Positions 8,506 to 23,320 of a stretch of DNA of 64,000 bases are shown piece after piece; the first letter of the stretch is position 1, and each line of letters begins with the position of its first letter. The notes under the pieces are model-generated. The model was given only the letters and a program-made list of their open reading frames with translations. It had not been told where the DNA came from and searched no databases. The translations under genes and the position numbers were made by a program. This DNA is from Nostoc sp. TCL240-02 (GTDB lineage Bacteria; Cyanobacteriota; Cyanobacteriia; Cyanobacteriales; Nostocaceae): contig NZ_CP040094.1 in assembly GCF_013343235.1 (NCBI RefSeq), forward strand, positions 5,761,001-5,825,000, given 5' to 3'.

Positions 8506-9792
8506 TCAAAGTACACGCAGTAAGCTGGGAATGCTTTCAATCGCTGACAAATCCCGGATTTCTGCCAAAGCTTGCCTAAAATTGCCTTCTGGCACATCAT
8601 GGGTAACAACCACAATTTCTGCTAGTTCCCCTTGAAAGCCAGTTTGGACAATTGACTCTAAGCTAACGCCATAGTTACCAAAGCAAGTCCCCAATTTGCC
8701 GATAACTCCCGGTTGGTCATTGGTAAGGAAACGGGCATAAAACCGAGTTATCAATTCTACCATCGGCGCAATTTCGCAGTATTCCTGATGCCGACAAGTT
8801 AATAATGGATTTGCAACTGCTGTATTGGTTTTGAGGACAGCAACTAAATTCAAAATATCTGATGTCACAGCACTGGCGGTTGCACCAGCACCAGCACCGG
8901 GGCCAAAAAACATTACTTGCCCGATGGGTTCTCCTTCGACAAGAATGGCATTGTAAACGCCGTTGATGCTAGCCAAAGGGTGAGCTTGGGGCACTAAAGT
9001 CGGATGAACTCTGACGGAAAGTGGTGATGAGGGAGTATCACGTTTAGCGATCGCTAACAATTTAATCACAAATCCCAATTTTTCGGCGTAGGCAATATCT
9101 GTTTTGCTCACTTGCCGAATGCCTTCGGTATAAACATCTTGTAGGTTTATGCGTCCACCAAAGCTTAATGATGCAAGGATGGCAATTTTATCTGCTGCGT
9201 CTAAGCCATCAACATCGGCTGTAGGGTCAGCCTCAGCATAACCCAAACGTTGGGCATCAGCTAAGACATCGCTGAAGTTGCTGCCTTCTGTTTGCATCCG
9301 CGTCAGGATGTAGTTAGTTGTACCGTTCACAATGCCTGTGACAGTGTGAATGCGGTTAACACTCAAAGACTGCTTTAGGGGTTGAATCACCGGAATCCCG
9401 CCACCCACAGCAGCTTCTAGCATGACGTATACGCCAGCTTGATTAGCAGTTGTGAAAATTTCTGCCCCAAAGCGGGCGATCGCTGCTTTGTTGGCGGTGA
9501 CTACGTGCTTACCATTACTCAAAGCTTTCAGAATTAGCGATCGCGCCGGCTCCAGTCCGCCCATCACCTCGACAACTATATCTACCGCTGGATCGTTGAC
9601 AATGGATTCTAAATCTGTGGTTAAGACTTCTGTAGATAATTCTACTGCCCGAGGTTTATCGAGCGATCGTACTCCCACCCGATAGATTTCTATCTCTTGT
9701 AACAACGGGTGCCGTCCAGCCTTATCTTGCAACAACTGCACTGTCCCCGTTCCCACGGTGCCTAATCCGAGTATTCCTAGTTTCACACCCAC
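8506..9792 (-). CDS. hom: homoserine dehydrogenase
   Basis: This NAD(P)-dependent enzyme reduces aspartate semialdehyde to homoserine for threonine and methionine synthesis. The N-terminal nucleotide-binding motif is KLGILGLGTVGTGTVQLL. The catalytic domain shows NGTTNYILTRM, DAQRLGYAEADPTADVDGLD and GPGAGAGATASAV. A C-terminal ACT domain (from about DQPGVIGKLGTCFGNYGVSL) suggests feedback control by threonine. No ATG is available at the N-terminus. GTG codons at 9792 or 9786 put the start next to KLGILG; a longer TTG start at 9822 exists but adds no conserved residues. The 3' end is certain, the start less so. Confidence 0.93.
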   Translation of the reverse strand: MGVKLGILGLGTVGTGTVQLLQDKAGRHPLLQEIEIYRVGVRSLDKPRAVELSTEVLTTDLESIVNDPAVDIVVEVMGGLEPARSLILKALSNGKHVVTANKAAIARFGAEIFTTANQAGVYVMLEAAVGGGIPVIQPLKQSLSVNRIHTVTGIVNGTTNYILTRMQTEGSNFSDVLADAQRLGYAEADPTADVDGLDAADKIAILASLSFGGRINLQDVYTEGIRQVSKTDIAYAEKLGFVIKLLAIAKRDTPSSPLSVRVHPTLVPQAHPLASINGVYNAILVEGEPIGQVMFFGPGAGAGATASAVTSDILNLVAVLKTNTAVANPLLTCRHQEYCEIAPMVELITRFYARFLTNDQPGVIGKLGTCFGNYGVSLESIVQTGFQGELAEIVVVTHDVPEGNFRQALAEIRDLSAIESIPSLLRVL

Positions 9793-9832
9793 AATTTCTG
9801 CACCCAATTTCACAAATAACAATTGTAGGTAG

Positions 9833-10062
9833 AGCGTTTGCCCTACCTACTGATTATCCTGCTTCTTTTGTCATTTGTCCTTCGCCCTTCGTCAAAAACT
9901 AATGACTAATGACCAATGACCCTTCGGGTAACGCTCCTGCGTCGCTACCGCTTTGCTAACGCCAGTTACTTATGGGGGAAACCCCCTTCTCTACGAGACG
10001 CTTTGCGAAGGCGCTAGCCTCTCCCTTTGGCAGAAGACCACACTGGCTCACCAATGACTAAA
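9833..10062. repeat. cluster of Nostoc-type interspersed repeats
   Basis: The gap between hom and petH contains ctaatgaccaatgac runs and the mosaic elements ggtaacgctcctgcgtcgc and acgagacgctttgcgaaggc. These match the compound repeats seen again in the tRNA array and at 63940-64000. No gene was found. Confidence 0.6.
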
Positions 10063-12707
<2,645 letters not shown>

Positions 12708-13712
12708 ATGACAAGTAAGCCGGAACGCGTGGTACTGATTGGAGTAGCCGGAGACTCTGGGTGCGGGAAATCTACGTTTTTGCGTCGTTTGATAGATTTG
12801 TTTGGTGAAGATTTAATGACAGTCATCTGCTTAGATGATTATCACTCCTTGGATCGCAAACAGCGTAAAGAAACTGGGATAACGGCACTAGACCCCAGAG
12901 CGAACAATTTTGACCTGATGTATGAGCAAATTAACGCACTCAAAAGTGGTCAAGCGATTGATAAGCCGATTTACAACCACGAAACTGGCTTGATTGACCC
13001 GCCAGAGCGGGTGGAGCCAAATCACATTATAGTTGTTGAAGGACTGCATCCTTTATATGATGAGCGGGTGCGATCGCTAATCGACTTTAGTGTTTATTTT
13101 GATATTAGCGATGAAGTCAAAATCGCCTGGAAAATCCAGCGAGATATGGCTGAACGCGGTCATCGCTACGAAGATGTCTTAGCGCAAATCAATTCCCGCA
13201 AACCTGACTTTGAAAAGTTTATCGAACCACAAAGAGAATTTGCTGATGTAGTTCTCCAAGTATTACCCACCAACTTGATCAAAAACGACACAGAGCGCCG
13301 AGTCCTACGAGTACGTATGCTCCAACGGGAAGGTAAGGAAGGCTTTGATCCAACCTACCTATTTGATGAAGGCTCAACAATTAATTGGACTCCCTGTGGA
13401 CGCAAGCTGACCTGTTCTTATCCTGGTATGCAACTATACTACGGATCAGACGTTTACTACGGTCGCTATGTCTCAGTACTAGAGGTAGATGGTCAATTTG
13501 ACAACTTGGAAGAAGTAATTTATATCGAAACCCATCTCAGCAATACATCCACCAAATACCAGGGTGAATTGACTCATTTATTACTTCAGCACCGTGAGTA
13601 TCCAGGTTCTAACAATGGTACTGGTTTCTTCCAAGTACTTACAGGTTTAAAAATGCGTGCTGCTTATGAGCGTTTGACAGCTACGGAAGCAAAGCTAGCG
13701 GTTCAGGTTTAA
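12708..13712 (+). CDS. prk: phosphoribulokinase
   Basis: This 334-residue Calvin-cycle enzyme phosphorylates ribulose 5-phosphate to ribulose 1,5-bisphosphate. The P-loop is GVAGDSGCGKSTF. Cys19 in the P-loop and Cys41 in VICLDDYHSLD match the redox-active pair of cyanobacterial PRK, which controls activity and lets the enzyme bind CP12/GAPDH. It starts at ATG 12708 with aggagattt just upstream. A strong terminator follows at 13741-13770. Confidence 0.97.
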   Translation: MTSKPERVVLIGVAGDSGCGKSTFLRRLIDLFGEDLMTVICLDDYHSLDRKQRKETGITALDPRANNFDLMYEQINALKSGQAIDKPIYNHETGLIDPPERVEPNHIIVVEGLHPLYDERVRSLIDFSVYFDISDEVKIAWKIQRDMAERGHRYEDVLAQINSRKPDFEKFIEPQREFADVVLQVLPTNLIKNDTERRVLRVRMLQREGKEGFDPTYLFDEGSTINWTPCGRKLTCSYPGMQLYYGSDVYYGRYVSVLEVDGQFDNLEEVIYIETHLSNTSTKYQGELTHLLLQHREYPGSNNGTGFFQVLTGLKMRAAYERLTATEAKLAVQV

Positions 13713-13740
13713 AAGCAGCAGCACTTGTGTCAAAGTTTCT

Positions 13741-13770
13741 GGGGACGCTTCTGGGTGTCCCCCTTTTTTG
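13741..13770 (+). terminator. rho-independent terminator of prk
   Basis: A ggggac...gtcccc stem is followed directly by cttttttg. It lies 28 bp after the prk stop codon. Confidence 0.85.
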
Positions 13771-13911
13771 TGTTATTAAATACATTTTCTCCACGAAATA
13801 ATTACCATAAATTTATTTTTTTTACAGATACTTACCTTATATTGAGTGGTTTTTATCAATATCAACAAGATACTAACTACTGAAGTATAAATATTGTTAT
13901 GATTTCATAAA

Positions 13912-14058
13912 TTAATGTGAGTTCCACTGCTCCTAGGAAACTAAATTGTTTCTCTCAAGGCATAACGAATGTCGTTCGTTGGAAGCTCACGTTAAATTAG
14001 GTAGTTGAACTGACTACCACATTTAGTCAGCAAAAAAACTCAAGTCAGGAGGAATTTG
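13912..14058 (+). promoter_or_regulatory. structured 5' leader of metK, riboswitch candidate
   Basis: A long closing stem pairs 13912-13925 (ttaatgtgagttcc) with 13981-13996 (ggaagctcacgttaa), with one bulged G and one G-U pair. Inside are two hairpins: gaaac 13937-13941 with gtttc 13948-13952, and aacgaa 13964-13969 with ttcgtt 13975-13980. This gives a three-way junction. Downstream, ctgacta at 14010-14016 can pair with tagtcag at 14024-14030, or part of it with ggtagt at 14000-14005, or ctgact with agtcag at 14043-14048, which overlaps the start of the Shine-Dalgarno sequence. Mutually exclusive pairings next to the start site are typical of a riboswitch expression platform. The ligand is unknown; S-adenosylmethionine would be the obvious guess. 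Confidence 0.55.
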
Positions 14059-14060
14059 CT

Positions 14061-15335
14061 TTGTCTCGTCGATATCTATTTACCTCCGAGTCAGTAACCG
14101 AAGGTCATCCAGATAAAATCTGCGATCAGATTTCTGATACCATTCTGGATGCCCTACTGACACAAGACCCTAGCAGCCGTGTCGCTGCTGAAGTAGTAGT
14201 TAACACTGGTTTAGTGTTAATCACTGGTGAAATAACCACCAAAGCAAATGTGAATTTCGTCAATCTTGCCCGCAAAAAAATTGCCGAAATTGGCTATACT
14301 AACGCCGATAATGGTTTTTCTGCTAACAGCACCAGCGTTTTGCTGGCTTTAGACGAACAATCACCTGATATTGCCCAAGGTGTTAACACCGCTCAAGAAA
14401 CCCGCCAGCAAGATAGTGATGAGCTATTCGACAAAATTGGTGCGGGCGATCAAGGTATAATGTTCGGTTTTGCCAGTAACGAAACACCAGAACTGATGCC
14501 CTTACCCATCAGTCTCGCCCACCGCATTGCCCGCCGATTGGCAGCAGTCCGCAAAACAGGTGAATTGTCATACCTGCGTCCTGACGGTAAAACCCAAGTA
14601 ACTGTGGTTTACGAAGATGGACGACCAGTAGGTATTGATACAATTCTAATTTCCACCCAGCATACAGCTAATATCGGGGAAATTACGGATGAAGCGGCTG
14701 TACAAGCCAAGATTAAACAAGATCTCTGGTCGGCAGTAGTCGAACCTGTTTTTGGCGATATTGACGTTAAGCCTAACGATCAGACGCGTTTTTTAGTTAA
14801 CCCCACTGGCAAATTTGTCGTTGGTGGCCCACAAGGAGACTCTGGTCTGACAGGACGAAAAATAATCGTTGACACCTACGGCGGTTATTCACGGCATGGT
14901 GGCGGTGCTTTTTCTGGTAAAGACCCCACGAAAGTAGACCGTTCTGCTGCTTATGCGGCTCGTTATGTAGCAAAAAACATTGTCGCTGCTGGGTTAGCAG
15001 AAAAAGTTGAAATCCAGCTATCTTATGCTATTGGTGTAGCGCGACCAACAAGCATTTTGGTAGATACCTTTGGCACTGGTAAAGTGGATGAAGAAACATT
15101 ACTGGAATTAATCAACAAACACTTTGAACTGCGTCCAGCAGGGATTATCCATACCTTCAACTTACGCAACTTACCAAGTGAACGAGGCGGACGTTTTTAT
15201 CAGGACGTCGCGGCTTACGGTCATTTTGGGCGGGCTGATTTAGACTTGCCTTGGGAACAGACCGATAAAGCTGAATTGTTGAAGCAAGCAGCAAACGAAT
15301 CACTTTCGGCGGTAGTTGCTCAAGCACTAACTTAG
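14061..15335 (+). CDS. metK: S-adenosylmethionine synthase
   Basis: This 424-residue enzyme makes S-adenosylmethionine from ATP and methionine. The family signatures are [18 protein letters not shown] at the N-terminus, [12 protein letters not shown], and [15 protein letters not shown]. Length is normal for cyanobacteria. The start is TTG at 14061 ([11 protein letters not shown]), supported by aggagga seven to eight bases upstream. The gene has its own structured leader and a strong terminator at 15367-15415, so it forms a single-gene transcript. Confidence 0.97.
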   Translation: MSRRYLFTSESVTEGHPDKICDQISDTILDALLTQDPSSRVAAEVVVNTGLVLITGEITTKANVNFVNLARKKIAEIGYTNADNGFSANSTSVLLALDEQSPDIAQGVNTAQETRQQDSDELFDKIGAGDQGIMFGFASNETPELMPLPISLAHRIARRLAAVRKTGELSYLRPDGKTQVTVVYEDGRPVGIDTILISTQHTANIGEITDEAAVQAKIKQDLWSAVVEPVFGDIDVKPNDQTRFLVNPTGKFVVGGPQGDSGLTGRKIIVDTYGGYSRHGGGAFSGKDPTKVDRSAAYAARYVAKNIVAAGLAEKVEIQLSYAIGVARPTSILVDTFGTGKVDEETLLELINKHFELRPAGIIHTFNLRNLPSERGGRFYQDVAAYGHFGRADLDLPWEQTDKAELLKQAANESLSAVVAQALT

Positions 15336-15366
15336 GCTTATAGGCGACTGCAAAAACTTAGTTTAT

Positions 15367-15415
15367 ATAAATAAGGGTATAGGCAACTTTACAAATTGCC
15401 TATACCCTTATTTAT
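15367..15415. terminator. bidirectional terminator between metK and the encapsulin operon
   Basis: A perfect 20-bp stem (15367-15386 with 15396-15415) with a 9-base loop, A/T-rich at both ends. It can serve metK on the plus strand and the convergent operon on the minus strand. Confidence 0.85.
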
Positions 15416-15527
15416 CTTTCAACTATTACCTACAAACATAGTTGATTCTAATACAATAGACTTAAAAATTATCACGTAGACGCTAAATTTTGCATCTCTA
15501 TTAGTGTCCAGATAGCCAAGCCTTTCC

Positions 15528-16934
15528 TCAGCGACCGATTTCCACATTTTCAAGGATGCCGAGTGCATCAGGGACAAGAACGGCTGCGGAGTAGTAGGCG
15601 GTGACAAGGTAGGAAATAATAGCCTTTTCGCTGATGCCCATGAATCGGACAGACAAGCTGGGTTGGTGTTCGTCGGGAATACCAGTTTGATGTAAACCGA
15701 TAACGCCCTGATCTTCCTCTCCCGTGCGGAGTACAAGGATGGAGCTAGTCTGTGTATCGGTAATAGGAATTTTGTTACAGGGAAGAATGGGTACGTTTCG
15801 CCAAGCAGTCACTATACTGCCGTCCAGGTCAATGCTTTCTGGATAGATGCCGAGGCGATTGCACTCTCGACCGAAGGCGGCAATGGTGCGGGGGTGCGCC
15901 AGGAAGAACTTCGACTTCCTCCTGCGAGTGAGGAGTTCGTCGAGGTCGTCGGGAGTGGGTGGGCCGGTGCGGGTGTAGATGCGCTGTTTGAGGTCGGCGT
16001 TGTGTAGCAAACCAAATTCGCGGTTGTTGATTAACTCGTGTTCTTGACGTTCCCGCAATGCCTCAATAGTCAACCGCAGTTGTTGTTCGATCTGGTTCAT
16101 CGGTTCGTTGTACAAATCGGCGACGCGAGTATGCACCCGCAACACAGTTTGGGCGACGCTCAATTCATATTCGCGGGGTGAGAGTTCGTAATCTACGAAA
16201 GTTCCTGGTAACTCAGTCTCCCCAACGTGCCCCGAAGCCAACGCGATCGCAGCTTCTCCGTATTTGTTCTGTGGGACTTGGGGGCGGCTTCTGATGCGAT
16301 CGATGTGAGCCTGCAATGCCTGTGACTGGTTGAGCAGTTCCCGAAACGCATGTTGTGGTAGCGCCAATACTGTGGTTTGAACGATCGCTTGGATTGTGAA
16401 CTGCCAATTACTCTGGGGGTCTAATAAGGTGCGATCGCCAAAATAATCACCATCGGCTAATACACCCAACACAGGTTGCTCATCATACTTGCCAAGACCA
16501 ATCTTGTTGACTTTGCCATGAGCAATCAAAAAAAGCTGATTGGCTGGCTGTCCTGACTGCACTATGATGTCACCAGGTGCAAACTCTTGTTGAACAAACC
16601 GACCCGCCAAGGCATTCAACACATCAACGTCATCAAATTCTCGCAGTAATGGCAACTCACCAAGTTCTTGGGGAATCACCCGCACCTCAGCCCCTGTATT
16701 GGTAAAAGTTACCCGCCCATCACCAATGGAATATGTCAACCGACGGTTCACCCGATAAGTGCCACCCTTAGTTTGCACCCACGGTAACATCTTCAACAAC
16801 CACCGCGAGGTAATGCCCTGCATCTGCGGTGCAGATTTGGTTGTCTTTGCTAAGTTACGCGCAGCTGCGGTACTCAAACTCAGGCGGGGATGCTCATTCT
16901 CAACATCCAAATTCGACTCGATAGATTCTGTCAT
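15528..16934 (-). CDS. Family 2B encapsulin shell protein with cyclic-nucleotide-binding domain (copy 1)
   Basis: This 468-residue protein starts with the Family 2 encapsulin N-arm signature: [20 protein letters not shown], then [20 protein letters not shown]. The HK97-fold shell continues after an inserted cNMP-binding domain (about residues 95-215: [35 protein letters not shown]). In the phosphate cassette the usual Arg of the R-x-A pattern is absent ([12 protein letters not shown]). The C-terminal half includes [19 protein letters not shown] and [20 protein letters not shown]. Such proteins (EshA-like) are encoded beside terpene cyclases and form nanocompartments; older annotations call them Crp-like regulators, but no HTH domain is present. 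It is the last gene of the geosmin operon and is nearly identical to the gene at 17040-18449. Confidence 0.88.
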   Translation of the reverse strand: MTESIESNLDVENEHPRLSLSTAAARNLAKTTKSAPQMQGITSRWLLKMLPWVQTKGGTYRVNRRLTYSIGDGRVTFTNTGAEVRVIPQELGELPLLREFDDVDVLNALAGRFVQQEFAPGDIIVQSGQPANQLFLIAHGKVNKIGLGKYDEQPVLGVLADGDYFGDRTLLDPQSNWQFTIQAIVQTTVLALPQHAFRELLNQSQALQAHIDRIRSRPQVPQNKYGEAAIALASGHVGETELPGTFVDYELSPREYELSVAQTVLRVHTRVADLYNEPMNQIEQQLRLTIEALRERQEHELINNREFGLLHNADLKQRIYTRTGPPTPDDLDELLTRRRKSKFFLAHPRTIAAFGRECNRLGIYPESIDLDGSIVTAWRNVPILPCNKIPITDTQTSSILVLRTGEEDQGVIGLHQTGIPDEHQPSLSVRFMGISEKAIISYLVTAYYSAAVLVPDALGILENVEIGR

Positions 16935-17039
16935 TACCTCATCCTGACTCTTTAGTTACTAACAAAAACAGAAGTGTTTAAATTTTGAATTTTGAATCTT
17001 TCAATCCAAAATCCAAAATCTAAAATTCAGTAATAATAT

Positions 17040-18449
17040 TTAGAGTCCGATTTGAACGTCTTCGAGAATACCGAGTGCATCAGGAACGAGGACTGCTGCC
17101 GAGTAGTAGGCGGTGACGAGGTAGGAGAGGATGGCCTTTTCACTGATGCCCATGAATCGAACGGACAAACTGGGTTGATATTCGTCGGGGATACCAGTTT
17201 GATGTAAACCAATCACTCCTTGTTTTTCCACACCGGTACGGAGCAAGAGGATAGAACTGGTACGGGTATTGCTTATAGGGATCTTGTTGCAGGGAAAAAT
17301 GGGTATCCCCCGCCAAGCAGGTACTCGATGACCGCCTAAGTCGATGCTTTGTGGATAAATACCAAGGCGGTTACACTCCCGACCGAAGGCGGCAATGGTG
17401 CGGGGGTGTGCTAGGAAAAATCCTGGATCTTTCCATACCGTAGCCAGGAGTTCATCGAGGTCATCGGGAGTGGGCGGGCCGCTGCGGGTGTAAATACGCT
17501 GTTTGAAGTCGGCATTGTGTAGTAAACCGAATCCCCGGTTGTTGATTAATTCGTTTTCTTGACGTTCCCGCAATGCCTCGATAGTCAGCCGCAATTGTTG
17601 TTCGGTCTGATTCATCGGTTCATTGTACAAATCCGCGACCCGAGTATGCACCCTTAACACGGTTTGAGCCACGCTCAATTCATATTCGCGGGGCGAGAGT
17701 TCGTAATCTACAAAAGTTCCCGGCAACTCAAGTTCTCCGATATACCCTGATGTCACCTCAATGGCAGCTTCCCCAGACTCATTTTGTGGGACTTGTGGGA
17801 GGGTTCGGAAGCGATCGACGTGGGCTTGTAGTGCCTGTGACTGGTTGAGCAGTTCCCGAAACGCTTGTTGTGGTAACACCAATACCGTGGTTCGGGTGAC
17901 TGCCTGGATTGTGTATTCCCAATTGCTCTGAGGCTCTATCAAGGTGCGATCGCCAAAATAGTCACCGTCAGCCAACACACCCAACACGGTCTGTTCGTCA
18001 TACTTGCCAAGACCAATCTTGTTGACTTTGCCATGAGCAATCAAAAAAAGTTGATTGGCTGGTTGTCCTGACTGTGCGATCGCATCACCGGGGGCAAACT
18101 CCTGCTGAACAAACCGACCTGCCAAGGCATTCAATACATCAACGTTGTCAAACCCTCGCAGCAATGGCAACTCACCAAGTTCTTGAGGAATCACCTGTAC
18201 CTCAGCCCCGGTGTTGGTAAATGTCACGCGCCCATCGCCAATAGCATAAGTTAACCGACGGTTCACCCGATAAGTACCACCCTTGGTCTGCACCCACGGC
18301 AACATCTTTAACAACCACCGCGATGTAATCTCCTGCATCTGCGGTGCAGATTTGGTCGTCGTCGCCAAATTACGCGCAGCTGCGGTACTCAAACTCAAGC
18401 GGGGATGCTCATTCTCAACATCCAAATTTGACTCAATAGATTCTGTCAT
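17040..18449 (-). CDS. Family 2B encapsulin shell protein with cyclic-nucleotide-binding domain (copy 2)
   Basis: This 469-residue close paralogue of copy 1 has the same architecture: N-arm ([20 protein letters not shown]), first shell segment, inserted cNMP-binding domain ([20 protein letters not shown]), then the rest of the HK97-like fold. Differences from copy 1 cluster around residues 206-240 and 333-400, while the N-arm and C-terminus are almost unchanged. The start is ATG 18449. It lies 81 bp downstream of the geosmin synthase stop and 105 bp upstream of copy 1, all on the minus strand, so the three genes look like one operon. Two shell types could co-assemble or form separate compartments. 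The pair matches the cyclic-nucleotide-binding genes reported beside cyanobacterial geosmin synthases. Confidence 0.88.
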   Translation of the reverse strand: MTESIESNLDVENEHPRLSLSTAAARNLATTTKSAPQMQEITSRWLLKMLPWVQTKGGTYRVNRRLTYAIGDGRVTFTNTGAEVQVIPQELGELPLLRGFDNVDVLNALAGRFVQQEFAPGDAIAQSGQPANQLFLIAHGKVNKIGLGKYDEQTVLGVLADGDYFGDRTLIEPQSNWEYTIQAVTRTTVLVLPQQAFRELLNQSQALQAHVDRFRTLPQVPQNESGEAAIEVTSGYIGELELPGTFVDYELSPREYELSVAQTVLRVHTRVADLYNEPMNQTEQQLRLTIEALRERQENELINNRGFGLLHNADFKQRIYTRSGPPTPDDLDELLATVWKDPGFFLAHPRTIAAFGRECNRLGIYPQSIDLGGHRVPAWRGIPIFPCNKIPISNTRTSSILLLRTGVEKQGVIGLHQTGIPDEYQPSLSVRFMGISEKAILSYLVTAYYSAAVLVPDALGILEDVQIGL

Positions 18450-18530
18450 AATCTAACCCTCTACTTTCTAGTTACTAAAAAACCGATCTGACTCGATCGA
18501 ATACCGAGCTTGGACTCACGCCACCAAACT

Positions 18531-21058
<2,528 letters not shown>

Positions 21059-21369
21059 TGTGTATACACAAGTCTGAAAATAGCTGAAGAACTCAGGTTT
21101 TACCCCACCCTAACCCTCCCCGATATATTGGGGAGGGAACCGGAAATATTATTTCCCCCCTTGATAAGCTATCGTGTATACACAAGTCGAATTGAGAATC
21201 AAATGCACAGAAAAGAACGGAAAATTAATTTTAAAATCCTTGATTTTTCGTTATGCCTTTATCAATAATTTGACACTATTGATAACTAATTTGACCAACT
21301 CAAAACCTTGCCCACTAACGCTTGTATCTTATCAGACAAGGATCTTAGGATTTGTGTATACACATAAAG
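21059..21369. repeat. three copies of a GTGTATACAC palindrome
   Basis: Copies are at 21059-21074 and 21173-21188 (both followed by aagtc) and at 21353-21369 (followed by ataaag). A related ggtgtacacataagtc is at 33591-33606. The spacer also contains the palindrome ccctcccc-gatatatt-ggggaggg at 21114-21137. No gene is apparent in this interval. Confidence 0.65.
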
Positions 21370-21548
21370 AGCTACGTAAGTTTTAGTTCAAGTTTCCTAT
21401 ATCCAAAGATTAGGGATTTGAAAAATCTGTTTGAGTTATTACTCATTTCAGATGATGACAAATGAATCTTTAGTAATTTATGGTGTTCTCATAATCTTTC
21501 ATGGTTATAGAAAAAAAGCAATACGTAGCCTCAAGCATTTAAACAAGT

Positions 21549-21652
21549 AGTTAAATCAAAAATTGAACAATTAGAAGACAGTTAAGACAGTTAAGTAGAC
21601 AGTTAAACTAGAAATTGAACAATCAGAAGACAGTTAAGACAGTTAAGCAGAT
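21549..21652. repeat. two tandem copies of a 52-bp unit
   Basis: 21549-21600 and 21601-21652 are direct repeats that begin agttaaa and contain the inner repeats agacagttaagacagttaag. They differ at a handful of positions. A partial third copy begins at 21653. No gene was found. Confidence 0.85.
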
Positions 21653-21830
21653 AGTTAAACTATTTAATACAGTTATTAAACAATAATTACTACTAATAAA
21701 GATTTGTAAATAAAGCAATATTGAGCGGTTTATCCGCAAATTAGGTAGATATCCTAAACTCAAACTTATATTAAGTCAGCCCAATGAATGATGATGTGTT
21801 TGAAAACAATTATGGTTTAGCGAGATGCTT

Positions 21831-23099
21831 TTAACGTAACGCCTTTCTATTAACTCCTGTTTTTGTTTCAGGTACACAGAACCAAAAAACTCCCAAAGCC
21901 ACAACTGCGTAGGCATAGCCCGCCGCAGGCATCGCTGCTAAAATCAAAAAACCAACATTATAACCAGCATTTTTAACCACAAACCCAGCTAATACGTTGC
22001 TCAAACCCGCACCAACACCAATGGCAGTGTTGAGCATCCCTTGGGTAACATTAAAGCGCCCTGTGCCTTTAGTTAAATCAGCTACCATCAACACGGAAAG
22101 CACACCAAAAATCCCGGCTCCAATACCATCCAGAATTTGCACAGAAACAAGAAAATAGGGATTATCCGAAAGCGTATACAGTACTCCTTGAATGGGCAAG
22201 ACGGCAAAGCCAAGGAGAAATATGGGTTTTCTGGCTGTATGTGCGAAACGTCCAGCCAAGTTGGAGACTGGAATCATTACCAACTGAGCCACAATAATAC
22301 AAGCAGACATATAAACTGTGTCACTTGTCCCTTTACCCTGTGCCAATTCTTGACCAACTAGTGGTAACATAGCAGCATTGGCAAAGTGAAACAGAACTAC
22401 TGCAACAGTAAAGAATAAAATTTTGCGATCGCTTAATAATTGCAATATGCCTTCATATCCCTGTTGATGTTGTTCTTTATCATCCTCTTCGCCCTCTTCT
22501 CCATCTCCACGCGCTAGTTCGTGGTCAATCTCTCCTTCACGAATCATCCTCACGGAAATAATACTGCCCACAGCCATAGCAGCAACTAGGAAAAATATTG
22601 CCTTGACTGCAATAAAGTAACCTGCTAAACCAGCGAGAAGAGCAGCTACCAGATTGCCAGTATGGTTAAATGTTTCATTACGACCTATCCGCCTATCTAA
22701 TCTCTCGTGTCCTACAAGTCCTAGAGTAATAGCAATGATAGCAGGTGGGAAAATTGCTGCTGCAATTCCAATCATTATCTGAGAGCCAATGACAACAGGC
22801 AAACTCGGTAATAATCCTATAGTAATACAGCCGATTGAAACAAATACAGCAGCCAGTACAATCAACATCCGTTTCTGACGTAGCCTGTCAACCAATGCAC
22901 CAGCTGGTGTTTGGACAATCACTGTGGCAATTGTTGAAGCTGACATCGCCATTCCAATCTGGGCTGGGTTCCAATTTTGTGAGGCTTTCAGGTAAATGCT
23001 CAAATATGGCCCAACACCATCGCGCACATCTGCGAGAAACACATTCAAGTAATCAAGAGAGCGCAAACTTTTCTTACTCGGTCTTTGCTGTTTTTGCAT
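21831..23099 (-). CDS. MFS transporter
   Basis: This 422-residue integral membrane protein of the major facilitator superfamily has about 12 hydrophobic segments. A motif-A-like sequence, GALVDRLRQKRMLIV, follows the second helix (about residues 66-80). The cytoplasmic central loop is long and acidic (RGDGEEGEEDDKEQ). The N-terminal sequence NVFLADVRDGVGPYLSIYLK is typical of a bacterial MFS subfamily annotated as drug or unknown exporters; the substrate cannot be told. It starts at ATG 23099. A hairpin at 23208-23238 separates it from the next gene upstream. Confidence 0.85.
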   Translation of the reverse strand: MQKQQRPSKKSLRSLDYLNVFLADVRDGVGPYLSIYLKASQNWNPAQIGMAMSASTIATVIVQTPAGALVDRLRQKRMLIVLAAVFVSIGCITIGLLPSLPVVIGSQIMIGIAAAIFPPAIIAITLGLVGHERLDRRIGRNETFNHTGNLVAALLAGLAGYFIAVKAIFFLVAAMAVGSIISVRMIREGEIDHELARGDGEEGEEDDKEQHQQGYEGILQLLSDRKILFFTVAVVLFHFANAAMLPLVGQELAQGKGTSDTVYMSACIIVAQLVMIPVSNLAGRFAHTARKPIFLLGFAVLPIQGVLYTLSDNPYFLVSVQILDGIGAGIFGVLSVLMVADLTKGTGRFNVTQGMLNTAIGVGAGLSNVLAGFVVKNAGYNVGFLILAAMPAAGYAYAVVALGVFWFCVPETKTGVNRKALR

Positions 23100-23207
23100 A
23101 AGTCTTTAGCGATGTTTGATAGGCTATGGAGAAGTCGCAAAACTTTTGTACAAAAATCGATTTGCAAGTAACTGGGACAAGCAATACTGATGTTAAATAA
23201 CAATAAG

Positions 23208-23238
23208 ATTCCCGACTTTTTTAATAAATCGGGAATCT
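23208..23238 (-). terminator. hairpin downstream of the DUF4231 gene
   Basis: A 10-bp perfect stem agattcccga/tcgggaatct with an AT-rich loop lies about 80 bp past the DUF4231 stop. It is followed on the minus strand by ttattgttattt. Confidence 0.55.
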
Positions 23239-23320
23239 GAGGTTTTCGAGTTAGTCTGAAGAAACCCTATTTTAAACAAAAATCGACTGATGCGCGATCG
23301 CAATTAGCTAATCAGACCTT

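Noticed and set aside
15528..18449. Two Crp/Fnr-type transcription factors
   Set aside because: They have a cyclic-nucleotide-binding domain but no helix-turn-helix; the flanking sequence is the Family 2 encapsulin shell.
21549..21652. CRISPR array
   Set aside because: The two copies are directly adjacent with no unique spacers and no cas genes nearby.
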